From Duganella sp. SG902 (lineage in GTDB: Bacteria > Pseudomonadota > Gammaproteobacteria > Burkholderiales > Burkholderiaceae_D): a DNA stretch of 64,000 nucleotides. A program made the translations under genes and the position numbers. The notes under the pieces are model-generated. The model was not told the DNA's origin and ran no database searches. It worked only from the letters and a program-made list of their open reading frames with translations. The number at the start of each line of letters is the position of its first letter. Within the stretch, counting starts at the first letter, position 1. Where the stretch lies: the NCBI RefSeq assembly GCF_013376005.1, contig NZ_JABMJK010000010.1, positions 210,525-274,524 of the forward strand. Reading direction: 5' to 3'. Of this stretch, positions 41,709 through 51,753 are shown one piece after another.

Positions 41709-43888
41709 TACCTACCTTCCTTTTTCACACGTTGAAAACGGGGGTCGCGCCGCAGCGCCAGCAAATCCGGCTCGGCGGTGATGAAGCCATCGGGATAGCC
41801 CAATTGCTGGGCCGCGCGCAGTTCGCCCAGGGCGGCGTCGCGCTGGCCGATCAGTTCATAGGTCATGGCGGCGCGAAAACGCACATCCGGCTCCTTCGGC
41901 GCGCCGGACAGAGCGCGCTGGATCAGCGATGCCGCCTCGGCCTGTTGGCCAAGCTTGGCGCAATACAGCGCCAGGCGCGATAGATAGGTCACGTCGTTGG
42001 GCGAGCGCGCCAGCAACTGGCGCAACAGCTCGGCCGCCTCATGGTAGGCCTCGCGCGAGGCCGGCTCGCGGCCTGGAATCCAGCGCAAGGTATCGGCCAG
42101 ATTGGCCCAGCGCAGATAGGCGTTGTTGCTGCCCTTGCTGGCCGACACCGCGTGTTCGAACGCCTGGGCCGCGCCGAGATAGTCGCCGCGCTGGAACAGC
42201 GCGGTGCCGAGGTTGGTGTACAGCTGGCCGCTGGGCCGGATATGCAGGCCTTGCTGCAGCACCTGCAAGGCCTCGTCGATGCGGCCCTGGCGCAGCAGCG
42301 CGGCGTTCAGGTTGGCATACGCGGTCACGGCGTCGGGCTCGACTTCGATGCTGCGGCGGAACTGCTGCTCGGCACCGCGGTAATCGCCCTGCCGGTAGCG
42401 CAAGGTGCCGGCCTGGTCGATCAAGCGCCGCTCGCGTGGATAAACCGACAGCGCGCTGTCGACATAGCGCTGGGCCTCGTCAAAACGCTGCATGCGGCCC
42501 AGGATGGCGATCCTGCCGCTGAGCGCAAAGACATTCAGCGGGTCGAGCTTCAAGGCCTGCTCCTCCAGGCGCAGCGCTGCCGCGTTGTCGCCCTGGAACT
42601 CCCGCACCATGGCCTGGGCGGCGTACGCCAGCGCCAGTTGATCGTCGTGCGCCAGCGCCAGTTGCGCGCTGGCGTCGGCGCGCTGCAGCCAGCTGCGATC
42701 GCTGCGATCGCCCAGGTAGCGCAACGCATAGGTCAGCGCCAGGCCGGCGGCGGCGGCGGCGTGGTCCGGCTTGCGCGCCAGGATGGCGCTGAACTTGTCG
42801 GTGGCGGTGTCGAGCGCGCCATCCCGGTCGAAGATGCTCAGCGCGGCCAGGCCGTCCGCCATGGACTGGGCGTCCGACGATGGCAGCCAGCGCTGCGCGA
42901 GCTGCGTCACCGGCGGCGGCAACATCTTGCGGCCCAGCAGGCCACCGGCCAGCAGCACCAGCCCCAGCGCCGCCCAGACCAGCCTGCGGCGATAAGGATG
43001 GCGCCGCGGCGCCGGCGCCGGGGCGGTGGCGGCCGTACCTGCCGACTTCAGGCCGCGCGCTTGCTCGGCCACCGCCAGCATGCTGGCCGGCCGCTGCGCC
43101 GGATCACGCGCGGCGAGCGCGCGCGCCAGCGCGGCACAGTCAGGGTCGCAATCATGGGGAAAGCTCCATTGTGTGGACGACGACTGGACCTGGGCGGCGG
43201 CCAGCGCCAGGCCGTGGAGGTGGTCGAACGGACGGGCGCCGCACAACATCTCATACAGCACGACGCCGAGCGAATAGATATCGCTGCGCGCGTCGGCGAG
43301 CTGCCCAAGCAGCGTTTCCGGCGCCATGTAGGCGATCGTCCCCGGCATCGGCGCGCCGCCGCCTGGCTCGGTGGCCTGCGGATCGATGCGCCGCGCCAGA
43401 CCGAAATCCAGTATGCGCACCAGGCCCGAGCTCTCCACCATCAGATTGGCCGGTTTCAGATCTCCGTGCACCAGTCCGGCCGCATGGGCAACCGCCATCG
43501 CTTCGGCCACTTGGGCGATGATCTCCAACGCCTGCGCGCGTGGCATCGGCTGCGCGGCGATCATCTGCCGCAGCGTTTGCCCATGTACCAGTTCCATCAC
43601 GATCGACGGGCTGCGGCCATCGTCCTCCAGCGCATAGATCTGCACAAAAGCCGGATGCCGCAGCGAGGTCGCCAGCCGCGCCTCGTCCAGCAGCGACACC
43701 GCCTGCGCCCGCAGCGTATCGGGTTTCAGCTGCTTGATGGCGACCTGGCGGCACAACGCCGGATCCCACGCCTCGAATACCTGGCCAAAGCCGCCGTCGC
43801 CCAATAGCCGGCCCAGGCGATAGCGCCCCGGCGCCGACACGGTGCTCGGGGGAGCCGGGCTGAACGAGGTATCCGATCGAAGGTTCAT
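41708..43888 (-). CDS. Ser/Thr protein kinase with transmembrane segment and TPR array
   Basis: The 726-residue protein has an N-terminal kinase domain with GDGGFGQVFEAWDP (Gly loop), IKQLKP (Lys), HGDLKPANLMV (catalytic Asp) and ILDFGLARR (DFG). A transmembrane segment follows (LVWAALGLVLLAGGLLG near residue 295), then many tetratricopeptide units (LALAYAAQAMVREFQGDNAAAL; AYANLNAALLRQGRIDEAL; LYTNLGTALFQRGDYLGAAQAF). Such kinases sense through the C-terminal domain and phosphorylate proteins such as FHA-domain regulators. The start at 43888 places the kinase domain near the N-terminus; an ATG at 43942 adds 18 residues with no similarity. Confidence 0.87.
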   Translation of the reverse strand: MNLRSDTSFSPAPPSTVSAPGRYRLGRLLGDGGFGQVFEAWDPALCRQVAIKQLKPDTLRAQAVSLLDEARLATSLRHPAFVQIYALEDDGRSPSIVMELVHGQTLRQMIAAQPMPRAQALEIIAQVAEAMAVAHAAGLVHGDLKPANLMVESSGLVRILDFGLARRIDPQATEPGGGAPMPGTIAYMAPETLLGQLADARSDIYSLGVVLYEMLCGARPFDHLHGLALAAAQVQSSSTQWSFPHDCDPDCAALARALAARDPAQRPASMLAVAEQARGLKSAGTAATAPAPAPRRHPYRRRLVWAALGLVLLAGGLLGRKMLPPPVTQLAQRWLPSSDAQSMADGLAALSIFDRDGALDTATDKFSAILARKPDHAAAAAGLALTYALRYLGDRSDRSWLQRADASAQLALAHDDQLALAYAAQAMVREFQGDNAAALRLEEQALKLDPLNVFALSGRIAILGRMQRFDEAQRYVDSALSVYPRERRLIDQAGTLRYRQGDYRGAEQQFRRSIEVEPDAVTAYANLNAALLRQGRIDEALQVLQQGLHIRPSGQLYTNLGTALFQRGDYLGAAQAFEHAVSASKGSNNAYLRWANLADTLRWIPGREPASREAYHEAAELLRQLLARSPNDVTYLSRLALYCAKLGQQAEAASLIQRALSGAPKEPDVRFRAAMTYELIGQRDAALGELRAAQQLGYPDGFITAEPDLLALRRDPRFQRVKKEGR

Positions 43889-44053
43889 TTCGCAGGGTTC
43901 TATAAACGTCGAAGGCTGTCCGATATTACACCGCAACAACATTGTTGGCTATGCAAATTTAATGAATATTTCTTCTGCATAGCTGACGCAAGATAGAGAC
44001 ACCTGCCTTGCAACTCGGAATCGAGACCGCGCTGCGCCGGCGTTCAGCGAACG

Positions 44054-44521
44054 CTATTTCTTGTACACGCCGCTGAGGACAAAGTAATCGTCGATCCGCT
44101 CCAGGTACGTGTAGCGGCGCTCCATCTTCTCGCTGACCGGATTGACCCATTCGAACTCGACCCAGCCGCTGCCCTTGGTCTTGGCCAGCTCGATCTGCTC
44201 GCGCACGAAGGCCTTGCCGTTGACGTCCTTGATGTCGAGCAGCGTCTTGCCGATCAGCTTGGGATTGGCGCCATGCGCCAGCATCACGCCGTTCAGGTCC
44301 AGCGCGGCGATGTACAGTTCGCGGTCGACGAACTGGCCTTTCGGCCGGCTGAACTCGGCGAACGCCTTGTCCTTGCCGTTCTGGCGGATGTAGCTGACGG
44401 CCTTCTTGACCATGGCCACCGCCTCGTCCTTGGACGCGGCCTGCTGCTCGGCCGCCGTCGCGCCCAGGCACGACGCCATGATCAACAAGGCGGAAATGAA
44501 TTTAAACACGTATGCGCGCAT
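44054..44521 (-). CDS. Exported single-cache-domain protein
   Basis: The 155-residue protein has a signal peptide (residues 1-23, ending ATAAEQ) and one cache domain: VKKAVSYIRQNGKDKAFAEFSRPKGQFVDRELYIAALDLNG, then KTLLDIKDVNGKAFV and GSGWVEFEWVNP. Stand-alone cache proteins are thought to bind small ligands in the periplasm. It lies 15 bp after the porin gene and is probably the last gene of the salicylate operon. Confidence 0.85.
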   Translation of the reverse strand: MRAYVFKFISALLIMASCLGATAAEQQAASKDEAVAMVKKAVSYIRQNGKDKAFAEFSRPKGQFVDRELYIAALDLNGVMLAHGANPKLIGKTLLDIKDVNGKAFVREQIELAKTKGSGWVEFEWVNPVSEKMERRYTYLERIDDYFVLSGVYKK

Positions 44522-44536
44522 GATGTGGTCTCCTGA

Positions 44537-45637
44537 TCAGAACGTATGGCGGATGCCGGTCGAAACGCCGGACTGGTTCATACCCGTGCCCACTGTGCCG
44601 CCGGCGTCGAGCGCGATCGCGGCCTGGCCGGCGTTCCTCATGTAGCCTATCGAGCCGTAGACTGCGGTGCGCTTGGACAGATAATACGTCAACCGCAGCA
44701 CCGCCAGCGTGGAATCGTTGCCGCTGTCCTTGACGTCGTGGCGCGCCACCTGGCCGTCCAGCGTCATCAACGGCAGCAGCGGATAGCTGGCGCCCACGTA
44801 GACCAGATTGGACTCCAGGTTGTTGACCGCCGTGGCCGCCACCTTCCTGCGCGCCATGACGCCGCCGCCGATGCGCACGTCGCCAGCCATGACGTAGCCG
44901 TTCAGCGTGGTGCGGCGGTCGTAGCTGTCGCTGGTGGTCAGGCCGGCCGCCGCGCCGGTGTTGCCGTACATCTTGTCGTAGCTGGCGGTGACGCCGAAAC
45001 GCTTGTTGTCATATCCCAGCAACGCCGTCACCTGGCGGCAGGCCTTGGCGTTGCCGGCCACTTCACCCGCGCAGTTGGTGGCCGCCGGTCCGCCGGCGTT
45101 GGAGGCGTCGCGGCCAAAGCTGTAGGTCGCGCCCACGGTGAAATCCGAGTAGGCGCCAAGGTAGCCGATGGCGTTGTCGCTGCGGGCGTTGGGGATGTAC
45201 GGGTCGATGCTGGAGATGCTGAACAGGTTCGGCCCCATCACGTCCGACTTGAGCGTGGCCAGGAAGGTCATGTTGTTCTGGCGGCCGACGGTCAGCGTGC
45301 CGTAGCTGCCTTTCAGGCCGACGTTGGCCTGGCGGCCGAACAGGCGGTTGCCCTGCCCCATGGTGCCGGTGTCCATGCCGATGCCGCTTTCGAGCACGAA
45401 CACGGCCTGCAAGCCACCGCCCAGGTCTTCCGTACCACGGAAGCCGATACGCGACGGGAAGCTGCCGGTCAGGCTGGGCACCTTGACGATGGAATCGCCG
45501 GCGGCGTTGCTGTTGGTGGTGTAGACCACGCCGCTGTCGACGATGCCGTAGATTGTCACGTTGCTCTGCGCGTTGGCGGCGTGTGCCGACAGGACGCCGA
45601 TCATTGCGATGGCGCCACCTAGTACTGTTTTCTTCAT
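44537..45637 (-). CDS. Outer-membrane porin (Burkholderiales type)
   Basis: The 366-residue protein has a signal peptide (cleaved after HAANA) and starts its barrel with SNVTIYGIVDSGVVYTTN, the hallmark of the Bordetella/Burkholderia OmpC-like trimeric porins. The barrel has FRGTEDLGGGLQAVFVLESG near residue 65 and ends STGIRHTF with C-terminal Phe. It probably lets aromatic acids through the outer membrane, given its place after the maleylpyruvate isomerase gene. Confidence 0.93.
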   Translation of the reverse strand: MKKTVLGGAIAMIGVLSAHAANAQSNVTIYGIVDSGVVYTTNSNAAGDSIVKVPSLTGSFPSRIGFRGTEDLGGGLQAVFVLESGIGMDTGTMGQGNRLFGRQANVGLKGSYGTLTVGRQNNMTFLATLKSDVMGPNLFSISSIDPYIPNARSDNAIGYLGAYSDFTVGATYSFGRDASNAGGPAATNCAGEVAGNAKACRQVTALLGYDNKRFGVTASYDKMYGNTGAAAGLTTSDSYDRRTTLNGYVMAGDVRIGGGVMARRKVAATAVNNLESNLVYVGASYPLLPLMTLDGQVARHDVKDSGNDSTLAVLRLTYYLSKRTAVYGSIGYMRNAGQAAIALDAGGTVGTGMNQSGVSTGIRHTF

Positions 45638-45685
45638 TATTTTGTCTCCAGATGTTTTATGTGAAGGTGCTACGGGTGAAACGGT

Positions 45686-46351
45686 TTATTCGCTGTCGGG
45701 CTGGCATCCTGGATGCGCCCGCTGGAACGCCGGCAGCCTCTGGCAGGCCGCGTCAATAGCCTGCAGGGTCGGGAACGGCGTCAGGTCCATGCCGAAGCGG
45801 CGCGCCGCGAACAGTTGCGGCACCAGGCAGCAGTCGGCCATGGTCGGGGTGTCACCGACGCAGTAGCGGCCGCGCTGTTGGTCGCGCGCCAGGTCCGCTT
45901 CCAGCGCTGCCAGGCCGACGGCGTGCCAGTGCTGGATCCAGGCGTCCTTCGCCGCCTCGTCCTGCCCCATGGTCCCGGTGATGTACTTCAGCACGCGCAG
46001 GTTGTTGAGGGGGTGAATGTCGCAGGCCATCGACAGCGCAAGCTGGCGCACGCGGGCGCGCTGGCCCGGCGTGGCCGGCAGAAGCGGCGTTTCCGGATAG
46101 GCCTCGTCCAGGTATTCGATGATGGCCAGCGACTGACTGATGTCCAGCGCACCATCGCTCAGCACCGGCACCAGCTGCTGCGGATTGCGGGCGCTGAACG
46201 CGGGCTGGAATTGCTCGCCGCCGTTGCGGTTGAGGTGCACCGGCAGGTAGGCGTACGGCAGCCCTTTCAGGCCCAGCGCGATGCGCACGCGGTAGGCGGA
46301 GGAACTACGAAAATAATTGTGCAGCACAAGCTGCGTTGCGCTTTCCGGCAT
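45686..46351 (-). CDS. nagL: Glutathione-dependent maleylpyruvate/maleylacetoacetate isomerase
   Basis: This 221-residue zeta-class glutathione S-transferase has the active-site motif FRSSSAYRVRIALGLKG (residues 14-30) and the glutathione-contact segment ISQSLAIIEYLDEAYP. In the gentisate pathway it converts maleylpyruvate to fumarylpyruvate, which the hydrolase at 53006-53710 then cleaves. A maleylacetoacetate isomerase role cannot be excluded from sequence alone, but the gene context favours maleylpyruvate. Its ATG overlaps the stop of the ABC ATPase gene (TGATG). Confidence 0.87.
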   Translation of the reverse strand: MPESATQLVLHNYFRSSSAYRVRIALGLKGLPYAYLPVHLNRNGGEQFQPAFSARNPQQLVPVLSDGALDISQSLAIIEYLDEAYPETPLLPATPGQRARVRQLALSMACDIHPLNNLRVLKYITGTMGQDEAAKDAWIQHWHAVGLAALEADLARDQQRGRYCVGDTPTMADCCLVPQLFAARRFGMDLTPFPTLQAIDAACQRLPAFQRAHPGCQPDSE

Positions 46352-47069
46352 CACGACACTCCCATGTATTGTTGAACGATGTGCGGTTCGGCGCGCAGCG
46401 CGTCCGAACTGCCCTGCCACACCACCTTGCCCTTCTCCAGCACAAAATGGCGGTCAGCGAACTTGAGCAAGGCGCCGACGTTCTTGTCGATGACGATCTG
46501 CGACAAGCCCTCCGCCTTCAACGCCGCCAGCGCGGCCCAGATCTCGGCGCGGATGATCGGGGCCAGCCCCTCGGTGGCCTCGTCCAGCACCAGCAGCCGC
46601 GGATTGGTCATCAGCGCCCTGCCGATGGCCAGCATCTGCTGCTCGCCGCCGGACAACTGCCAGCCGTGGTTGCCGCGCCGCTCCTTCAGGCGCGGGAAGA
46701 AATGGTAGACGCGCTCCAGGTCCCACGGCCGCAGGCCCGGCTGGCCGTGGCGCGGCAGGCGCGCGGTGGCCACCAGGTTCTCTTCCACCGACAGATTGGC
46801 GAATACCTGCCGCCCTTCCGGCACCAGCCCCAGTCCCAGCCGCGCGATGTGGTGCGACGCCAGGCTGGCCAGCGGTTGGCCGCCGAAGGCGATCGCGCCG
46901 GACTTCAGCGGCAGCATGCCGAACAGGCATTTGACGGTGGTGGAGCGCCCCATGCCGTTGCGGCCCAGCAGCGTGACCACCTCGCCGGCCCGCACGTCGA
47001 AGCTGACGCCAAACAGCGCCTGCGCGTGGCCGTAAGCGGCCTGCACGTCGCGCACTTCCAGTAGATTCG

Positions 47070-47073
<4 letters not shown>
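46351..47073 (-). CDS. Branched-chain-type ABC transporter ATPase (LivF-like)
   Basis: The 240-residue ATPase has the ABC signature LSGGEQQMLAIGRALM and Walker B LLVLDEATEGLAP. Walker A reads GRNGMGRSTT, in which the usual catalytic Lys is Arg. It forms the second ATPase of the Liv-type importer in the salicylate operon. Its start overlaps the stop of the LivG-like gene by four bases. Confidence 0.9.
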
Positions 47074-47818
<745 letters not shown>

Positions 47819-47822
<4 letters not shown>

Positions 47823-48832
47823 GCGTGTTCCTCCACCGCCTGCACCGGCTTGACGGCGACTGCGGGAAGCGGCGCGGTCCGGCGCGGCGCCAGCTTCTCC
47901 AGCAGGCCCATCAGGCCGGCGCTGCGCAGCAGCGCCACCAGGAAGATCGCCAGGCCGAAGATCGCGGCCCAGGATTCGGTGATCATCTTCAGCACTTCCT
48001 CGGCGCCCATGAACACCACGGCGCCCAGCAAGGGACCGCACACCGTGCCCAGGCCGCCCAGCACGATCATCACGATCAGGTCGCCGGACACCATCCAGCT
48101 CAGCGTGGCCGGCGAGGCGAACGCGGTCAGGTTGGCCAGCAGCATGCCAGCCAAGCCACACAGCACCGCCGACATCACATAGGCCGCCAGTTGATAGCGC
48201 TTGCCGCGCAGGCCGATGGCGTTGATGCGGCGCGGATTCTGGCGCGCCCCGCGCAGCACCATGCCGAACGGCGCCACCCGCAGCCGCGCCGACCACCAGA
48301 TCACCAGGCACAGCAGGATGAAGGCGACGGCGTAGACCACGCCCGGCTGGCCCAGGTCCAGCCCGAAGAAGCGGCTGGTGGCGCTGATCGGCGTGCCGTC
48401 GTCGCCGCCGTACTGCTTCAGGCTGACGAAGACGAAATACCCCATCTGGGCAAACGCCAGCGTGATCATGATGAAGCCGATGCCGGTGGTGCGCAGGCTG
48501 ATGGCGCCGGTCAGCAGTCCGACCAGGCCGCAGGCGGCCACGCACACCGCCAGGTGCAGCCAGCCGTTGTCGATGCCGTGGTAGGCCGGGATCGCCACGC
48601 TGTAGGCGCCGATGCCGAGGAACAGCGCGTGCCCCAGGCTGACCAGGCCGCCGAAGCCCAGCGCCAGGTTCAGCGCGCTGGCGGCGATGGCGTAGATCAG
48701 GATGCGCGCGAAGAAGACCACGTAGAACGGCTGCTCGGCGACGCCGGCGGCCCAGGGCACCAGCGCCAGGGCGCCCAGCAGCAGCGCTGGCACCAGCGTG
48801 GCCGGGCGGCGCAGGGAGTTAAATGGATTCAT
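47819..48832 (-). CDS. Branched-chain-type ABC permease (LivM-like)
   Basis: The 337-residue membrane protein has about nine hydrophobic segments and the LivM motifs NLALGFGGLVSLGHALFLGIGAY near residue 55 and GGLGTVCGPLLGAVVF near 257. It forms half of the membrane channel of the Liv-type importer. Its start overlaps the LivH-like stop by four bases. Confidence 0.93.
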
Positions 48833-49752
48833 CGGGTCCTCTCGGTCGGGAACAGGCCTTGTGGGCGCAACGCCAGCACCAGGGCCATCAGCAGATACAC
48901 CAGCATCGAGGCCAGCGCCGGTCCGGCGGCGTTGGCGATGTCGCGGCTGGCCAGTTCGCGCAGCAGCAGCGGCAGGAAGGCGCGGCCCAGCGTGTCGGCG
49001 GCGCCGACGATCAGCGCCGCGTAAAACGCGCCGCTAACCGAGCCGATGCCGCCGATGACGATCACCACCAGCGCGGTGATCAGCACCGGCTCGCCCATGC
49101 CGGTCTGGATCGACATGATGGGACCGGCCATCACGCCGGCCAGCCCGGCCAGCGCCGCGCCCAGCGAGAACAGCACCGCGTTGAGCAGCTTGATGTCGAC
49201 ACCCAGCGCCGACACCATGGCCGGGTTGACGGCGCCGGCGCGGATCAGCATGCCGAGCCGGGTCTTGTGCATCAGCAGATGCGCGCCCACCGCCACCGCC
49301 AGTCCAACCACGATGATCGCGAAACGGTAGCTGGGGTAGCTGATGCCGAACAGGTCAACGGTGCTCTCCAAAAAGCTCGGCAGCGGCAGGAAGTAAGGCT
49401 GCGGCCCCCAGATCATGCGGGTGGCCTCGTTAAAGAACAGCACCAGACCGAAGGTGGCCAGCACGTGGTCCAGGTGGTCGCGCCCGTACAGCCGCGAGAT
49501 GGCGGCCCGCTCCAGCGCGAAGCCCAGCGCCACGCAGCCGGCGACGGCGGCCAGCAGCGCCAGTCCGAAGGAGCCGGTGTGCTGCCAGGCGGTCGCCGCG
49601 AAGTAGGCGCCCAGCATGTACAGCGAGCCGTGCGCCAGGTTCACGAAGCTCATGATGCCGAACACCAGCGTCAGGCCCGCCGCCAGCAGGAACAGCAGCA
49701 CGCCGTACTGCAGCCCGTTCAGCAGCTGCGTCAATAACAGGTGGATGCTCAT
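48829..49752 (-). CDS. Branched-chain-type ABC permease (LivH-like)
   Basis: The 307-residue membrane protein has LivH motifs LLNGLQYGVLLFLLAAGLTLVFGIMSFVNLAHG, split over residues 7-39, and VIGGIGSVSGAFYAAL near 225. It pairs with the LivM-like permease. I chose the ATG at 49752 (MSIHLLLTQ) because the family starts here; the longer frame adds unlike sequence. Confidence 0.92.
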   Translation of the reverse strand: MSIHLLLTQLLNGLQYGVLLFLLAAGLTLVFGIMSFVNLAHGSLYMLGAYFAATAWQHTGSFGLALLAAVAGCVALGFALERAAISRLYGRDHLDHVLATFGLVLFFNEATRMIWGPQPYFLPLPSFLESTVDLFGISYPSYRFAIIVVGLAVAVGAHLLMHKTRLGMLIRAGAVNPAMVSALGVDIKLLNAVLFSLGAALAGLAGVMAGPIMSIQTGMGEPVLITALVVIVIGGIGSVSGAFYAALIVGAADTLGRAFLPLLLRELASRDIANAAGPALASMLVYLLMALVLALRPQGLFPTERTR

Positions 49753-49762
49753 GCCGTTCGCC

Positions 49763-50923
49763 TCAAGGCAGGCTGCATTTGGACTGGTAGCTGTCGGCAT
49801 GCGCCGTCAGCGGAGTGCCCAGCAGCTTGACGGTCGGCTTGCCGGCCTCGCTGGCGACCTGGAACGCGTAGTAGTTCTGCACCGGCATGTTGTTCTTGTT
49901 GAAGCGGAACGGCCCGCGCACCGACTTGAACTCGCCGCCGGCCGCCTTCACCGCGGCGGCCAGCGCGCGCTTGTCGCCGGCCTGGGCGCCGGCCTTGCGC
50001 AGCGCCGCGTCCAGCAGGCGGGCCGCGTCGTAGCCGGTGGCCGCATATTCGCTCGGCAAACGCTTGTAGCGGGCGCTGAAGGCGCTGACGAAGGCGCGGT
50101 TTTCCGGCGTGTCCAGCGCCGCGTCCCACATGGCGCCGAAGGTGGCGCCGACGGCGGCGTCGCGCAGCGCCGGCATGGTGGTGCCGTCCACCGTGAACAC
50201 CGAGTAGTTGGGCAGCTTGGCCAGCATGCCGGCCTGGCTCAGTTGGCGGATGTAGTTGACGCCCATGCCGCCCGGGTAGAACGCGAACACCGCGTCCGGC
50301 TTGGCCGACTGCAGCTGCGCGATCTCCGCCGAGTAGTCGGACTGGCCGACCTGGGTGTAGACCTCGTCCACGATCTCGCCCTTGAAGTAGCGCTTGAAGC
50401 CCTGCAGCATGTCCTTGCCGGCCTGGTAGTTGGGCGCCATCAGGTAGACGCGCTTGTAGCCCTTCTCCTGCATGAACTTGCCCATACTTTCGGCCGAGCC
50501 GTCGTTCTGCCAGGCGACCGAGAACACGTTCGCCGCGCACGAGGCGCCGGCCACCGGCGACGGTCCGGCGTTGGTGGCGATGGCCACCGTGCCGGCATCG
50601 ACGATCAGCTTGTGGCTGCCCATCAGGACGTTGGAGAAGCCGAGGCCGACGATGGCGTTGACGCGCTCCTTGTCGATGAACTTGCGCACGATCTGGTTGC
50701 CCACTTCCGGCTTGAGCTGGTCGTCCTCCTTCAGCACCGTGACGGCCTGGCCGCCAAGCTTGCCCCCGCCCTGCTCCAGCGCCAGCATGAAGCCGTCGTA
50801 CTGGTCCTGGCCGACCACGGCCACCGGGCCGGACAACGGCGCCGAAAAGCCCACCTTGAACTGCGCCTCCGCGGCCCCGGCCAGCAGCATGGCGATCCCC
50901 GCGACGATATATTTGTTGTTCAT
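49763..50923 (-). CDS. Periplasmic substrate-binding protein of the Liv-type importer
   Basis: The 386-residue protein has a signal peptide (cleaved after GAAEA) and a peripla_BP_6-type fold: FKVGFSAPLSGPVAVVGQDQYDGFMLALEQ, then VNAIVGLGFSNVLMG and KRVYLMAPNYQAGKDML. Related proteins bind branched-chain amino acids or aromatic acids. In this operon the ligand is most likely salicylate or a related hydroxybenzoate, by context. It lies between the ferredoxin and permease genes. Confidence 0.9.
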   Translation of the reverse strand: MNNKYIVAGIAMLLAGAAEAQFKVGFSAPLSGPVAVVGQDQYDGFMLALEQGGGKLGGQAVTVLKEDDQLKPEVGNQIVRKFIDKERVNAIVGLGFSNVLMGSHKLIVDAGTVAIATNAGPSPVAGASCAANVFSVAWQNDGSAESMGKFMQEKGYKRVYLMAPNYQAGKDMLQGFKRYFKGEIVDEVYTQVGQSDYSAEIAQLQSAKPDAVFAFYPGGMGVNYIRQLSQAGMLAKLPNYSVFTVDGTTMPALRDAAVGATFGAMWDAALDTPENRAFVSAFSARYKRLPSEYAATGYDAARLLDAALRKAGAQAGDKRALAAAVKAAGGEFKSVRGPFRFNKNNMPVQNYYAFQVASEAGKPTVKLLGTPLTAHADSYQSKCSLP

Positions 50924-50948
50924 TTCTGTCTCCTGTGTTTTTATTGGT

Positions 50949-51263
50949 TCAGCCCAGATCCACGTAGACCCGGCCGTTTTCAATCTTGACGGGATAGCTG
51001 CGCACCGCCTCGGTGGCGGGCGCGCAGCTGGCGCGGCCGTCACGGATGTCGAACTTTCCCTGGTGCAGGGGGCATTCGATTTCGTAACCGTCAAGGAAGC
51101 CGTCGCACAGGCGCGCATTGCCGTGGCTGCACAGGTTGGCGGTGGCGTAGACCTGCCCCTCCACGCTGTACAGAGCCAGCTCGGCGCCGCCCGCCGCCAC
51201 CGCCGTGACGTCGTCTTCCGGCACGTCCGCCTCGGCGGCCGCGTCGATCCAGTTGTTTGCCAT
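50949..51263 (-). CDS. nagAb: Rieske ferredoxin of salicylate 5-hydroxylase
   Basis: The 104-residue protein is a Rieske ferredoxin: CSHGNARLCDG gives the first Cys-x-His and CPLHQGKFD the second Cys-x-x-His pair, binding a [2Fe-2S] cluster. It carries electrons from the reductase at 54793-55779 to the oxygenase at 51274-53003. Its sequence and position match NagAb of the Ralstonia U2 salicylate/naphthalene system. Confidence 0.88.
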   Translation of the reverse strand: MANNWIDAAAEADVPEDDVTAVAAGGAELALYSVEGQVYATANLCSHGNARLCDGFLDGYEIECPLHQGKFDIRDGRASCAPATEAVRSYPVKIENGRVYVDLG

Positions 51264-51273
51264 GGTGCCCTCC

Positions 51274-51753
51274 TCAGATGGGATAGATCAGCGAGTTGGC
51301 GATCATCTCGGTGTCGTAGATGCAGTGGCGCTGCGCGAAGCGCAGGCCCTGCGGCGTGACGTGGATGCGGTCCAGGTAGCGGCCCACGTTGAAGACCGTG
51401 CTCTCCTGCGACAGCTTGGTGCGGAACACGGCGTAATTGGCCTGCGCCACGATCACGCCGTCCTCCACCCGCTCCACCAGCGGCGCGCCGGTCACGTGGC
51501 GCTGGTAGTACGGATCGTGGAACAAGGTTTCCTTGATGCCGTAGGCGCGGTCGCGCAGCATGCCCTTGCTCAGCAAGGCCAGCGTGGCCAGCGGGAAGCC
51601 GCGCTCATGGTTCTCGCGCGGCTGCACACGGTAGTCGCAGTCGTCGACGAACAGGTCTATCCATTTGTCCCAGTCGGCGTTGTCGACCGCCGCCGCGTAG
51701 TCGGCGTACAGGCGGTTCAGCGCCAGGAAGGTGTCGATGTCGAGCGTGTTCAT
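51274..51753 (-). CDS. nagH: Salicylate 5-hydroxylase small (beta) subunit
   Basis: The 159-residue protein belongs to the ring-hydroxylating dioxygenase beta family: FLALNRLYADYAAAVDNADWDKWIDLFVDDCDYRVQPRENHERG near the start and VFNVGRYLDRIHVTPQGLRFAQRHCIYD toward the end. It stabilises the oxygenase hexamer. Its start overlaps the large-subunit stop by four bases (ATGA). Confidence 0.88.
   Translation of the reverse strand: MNTLDIDTFLALNRLYADYAAAVDNADWDKWIDLFVDDCDYRVQPRENHERGFPLATLALLSKGMLRDRAYGIKETLFHDPYYQRHVTGAPLVERVEDGVIVAQANYAVFRTKLSQESTVFNVGRYLDRIHVTPQGLRFAQRHCIYDTEMIANSLIYPI

Noticed and set aside
43948..43983. The inverted repeat as a rho-independent terminator of the salicylate operon
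   Set aside because: The arms are not GC-rich, the loop is 20 bases long and no T-tract follows, so intrinsic termination is unlikely.
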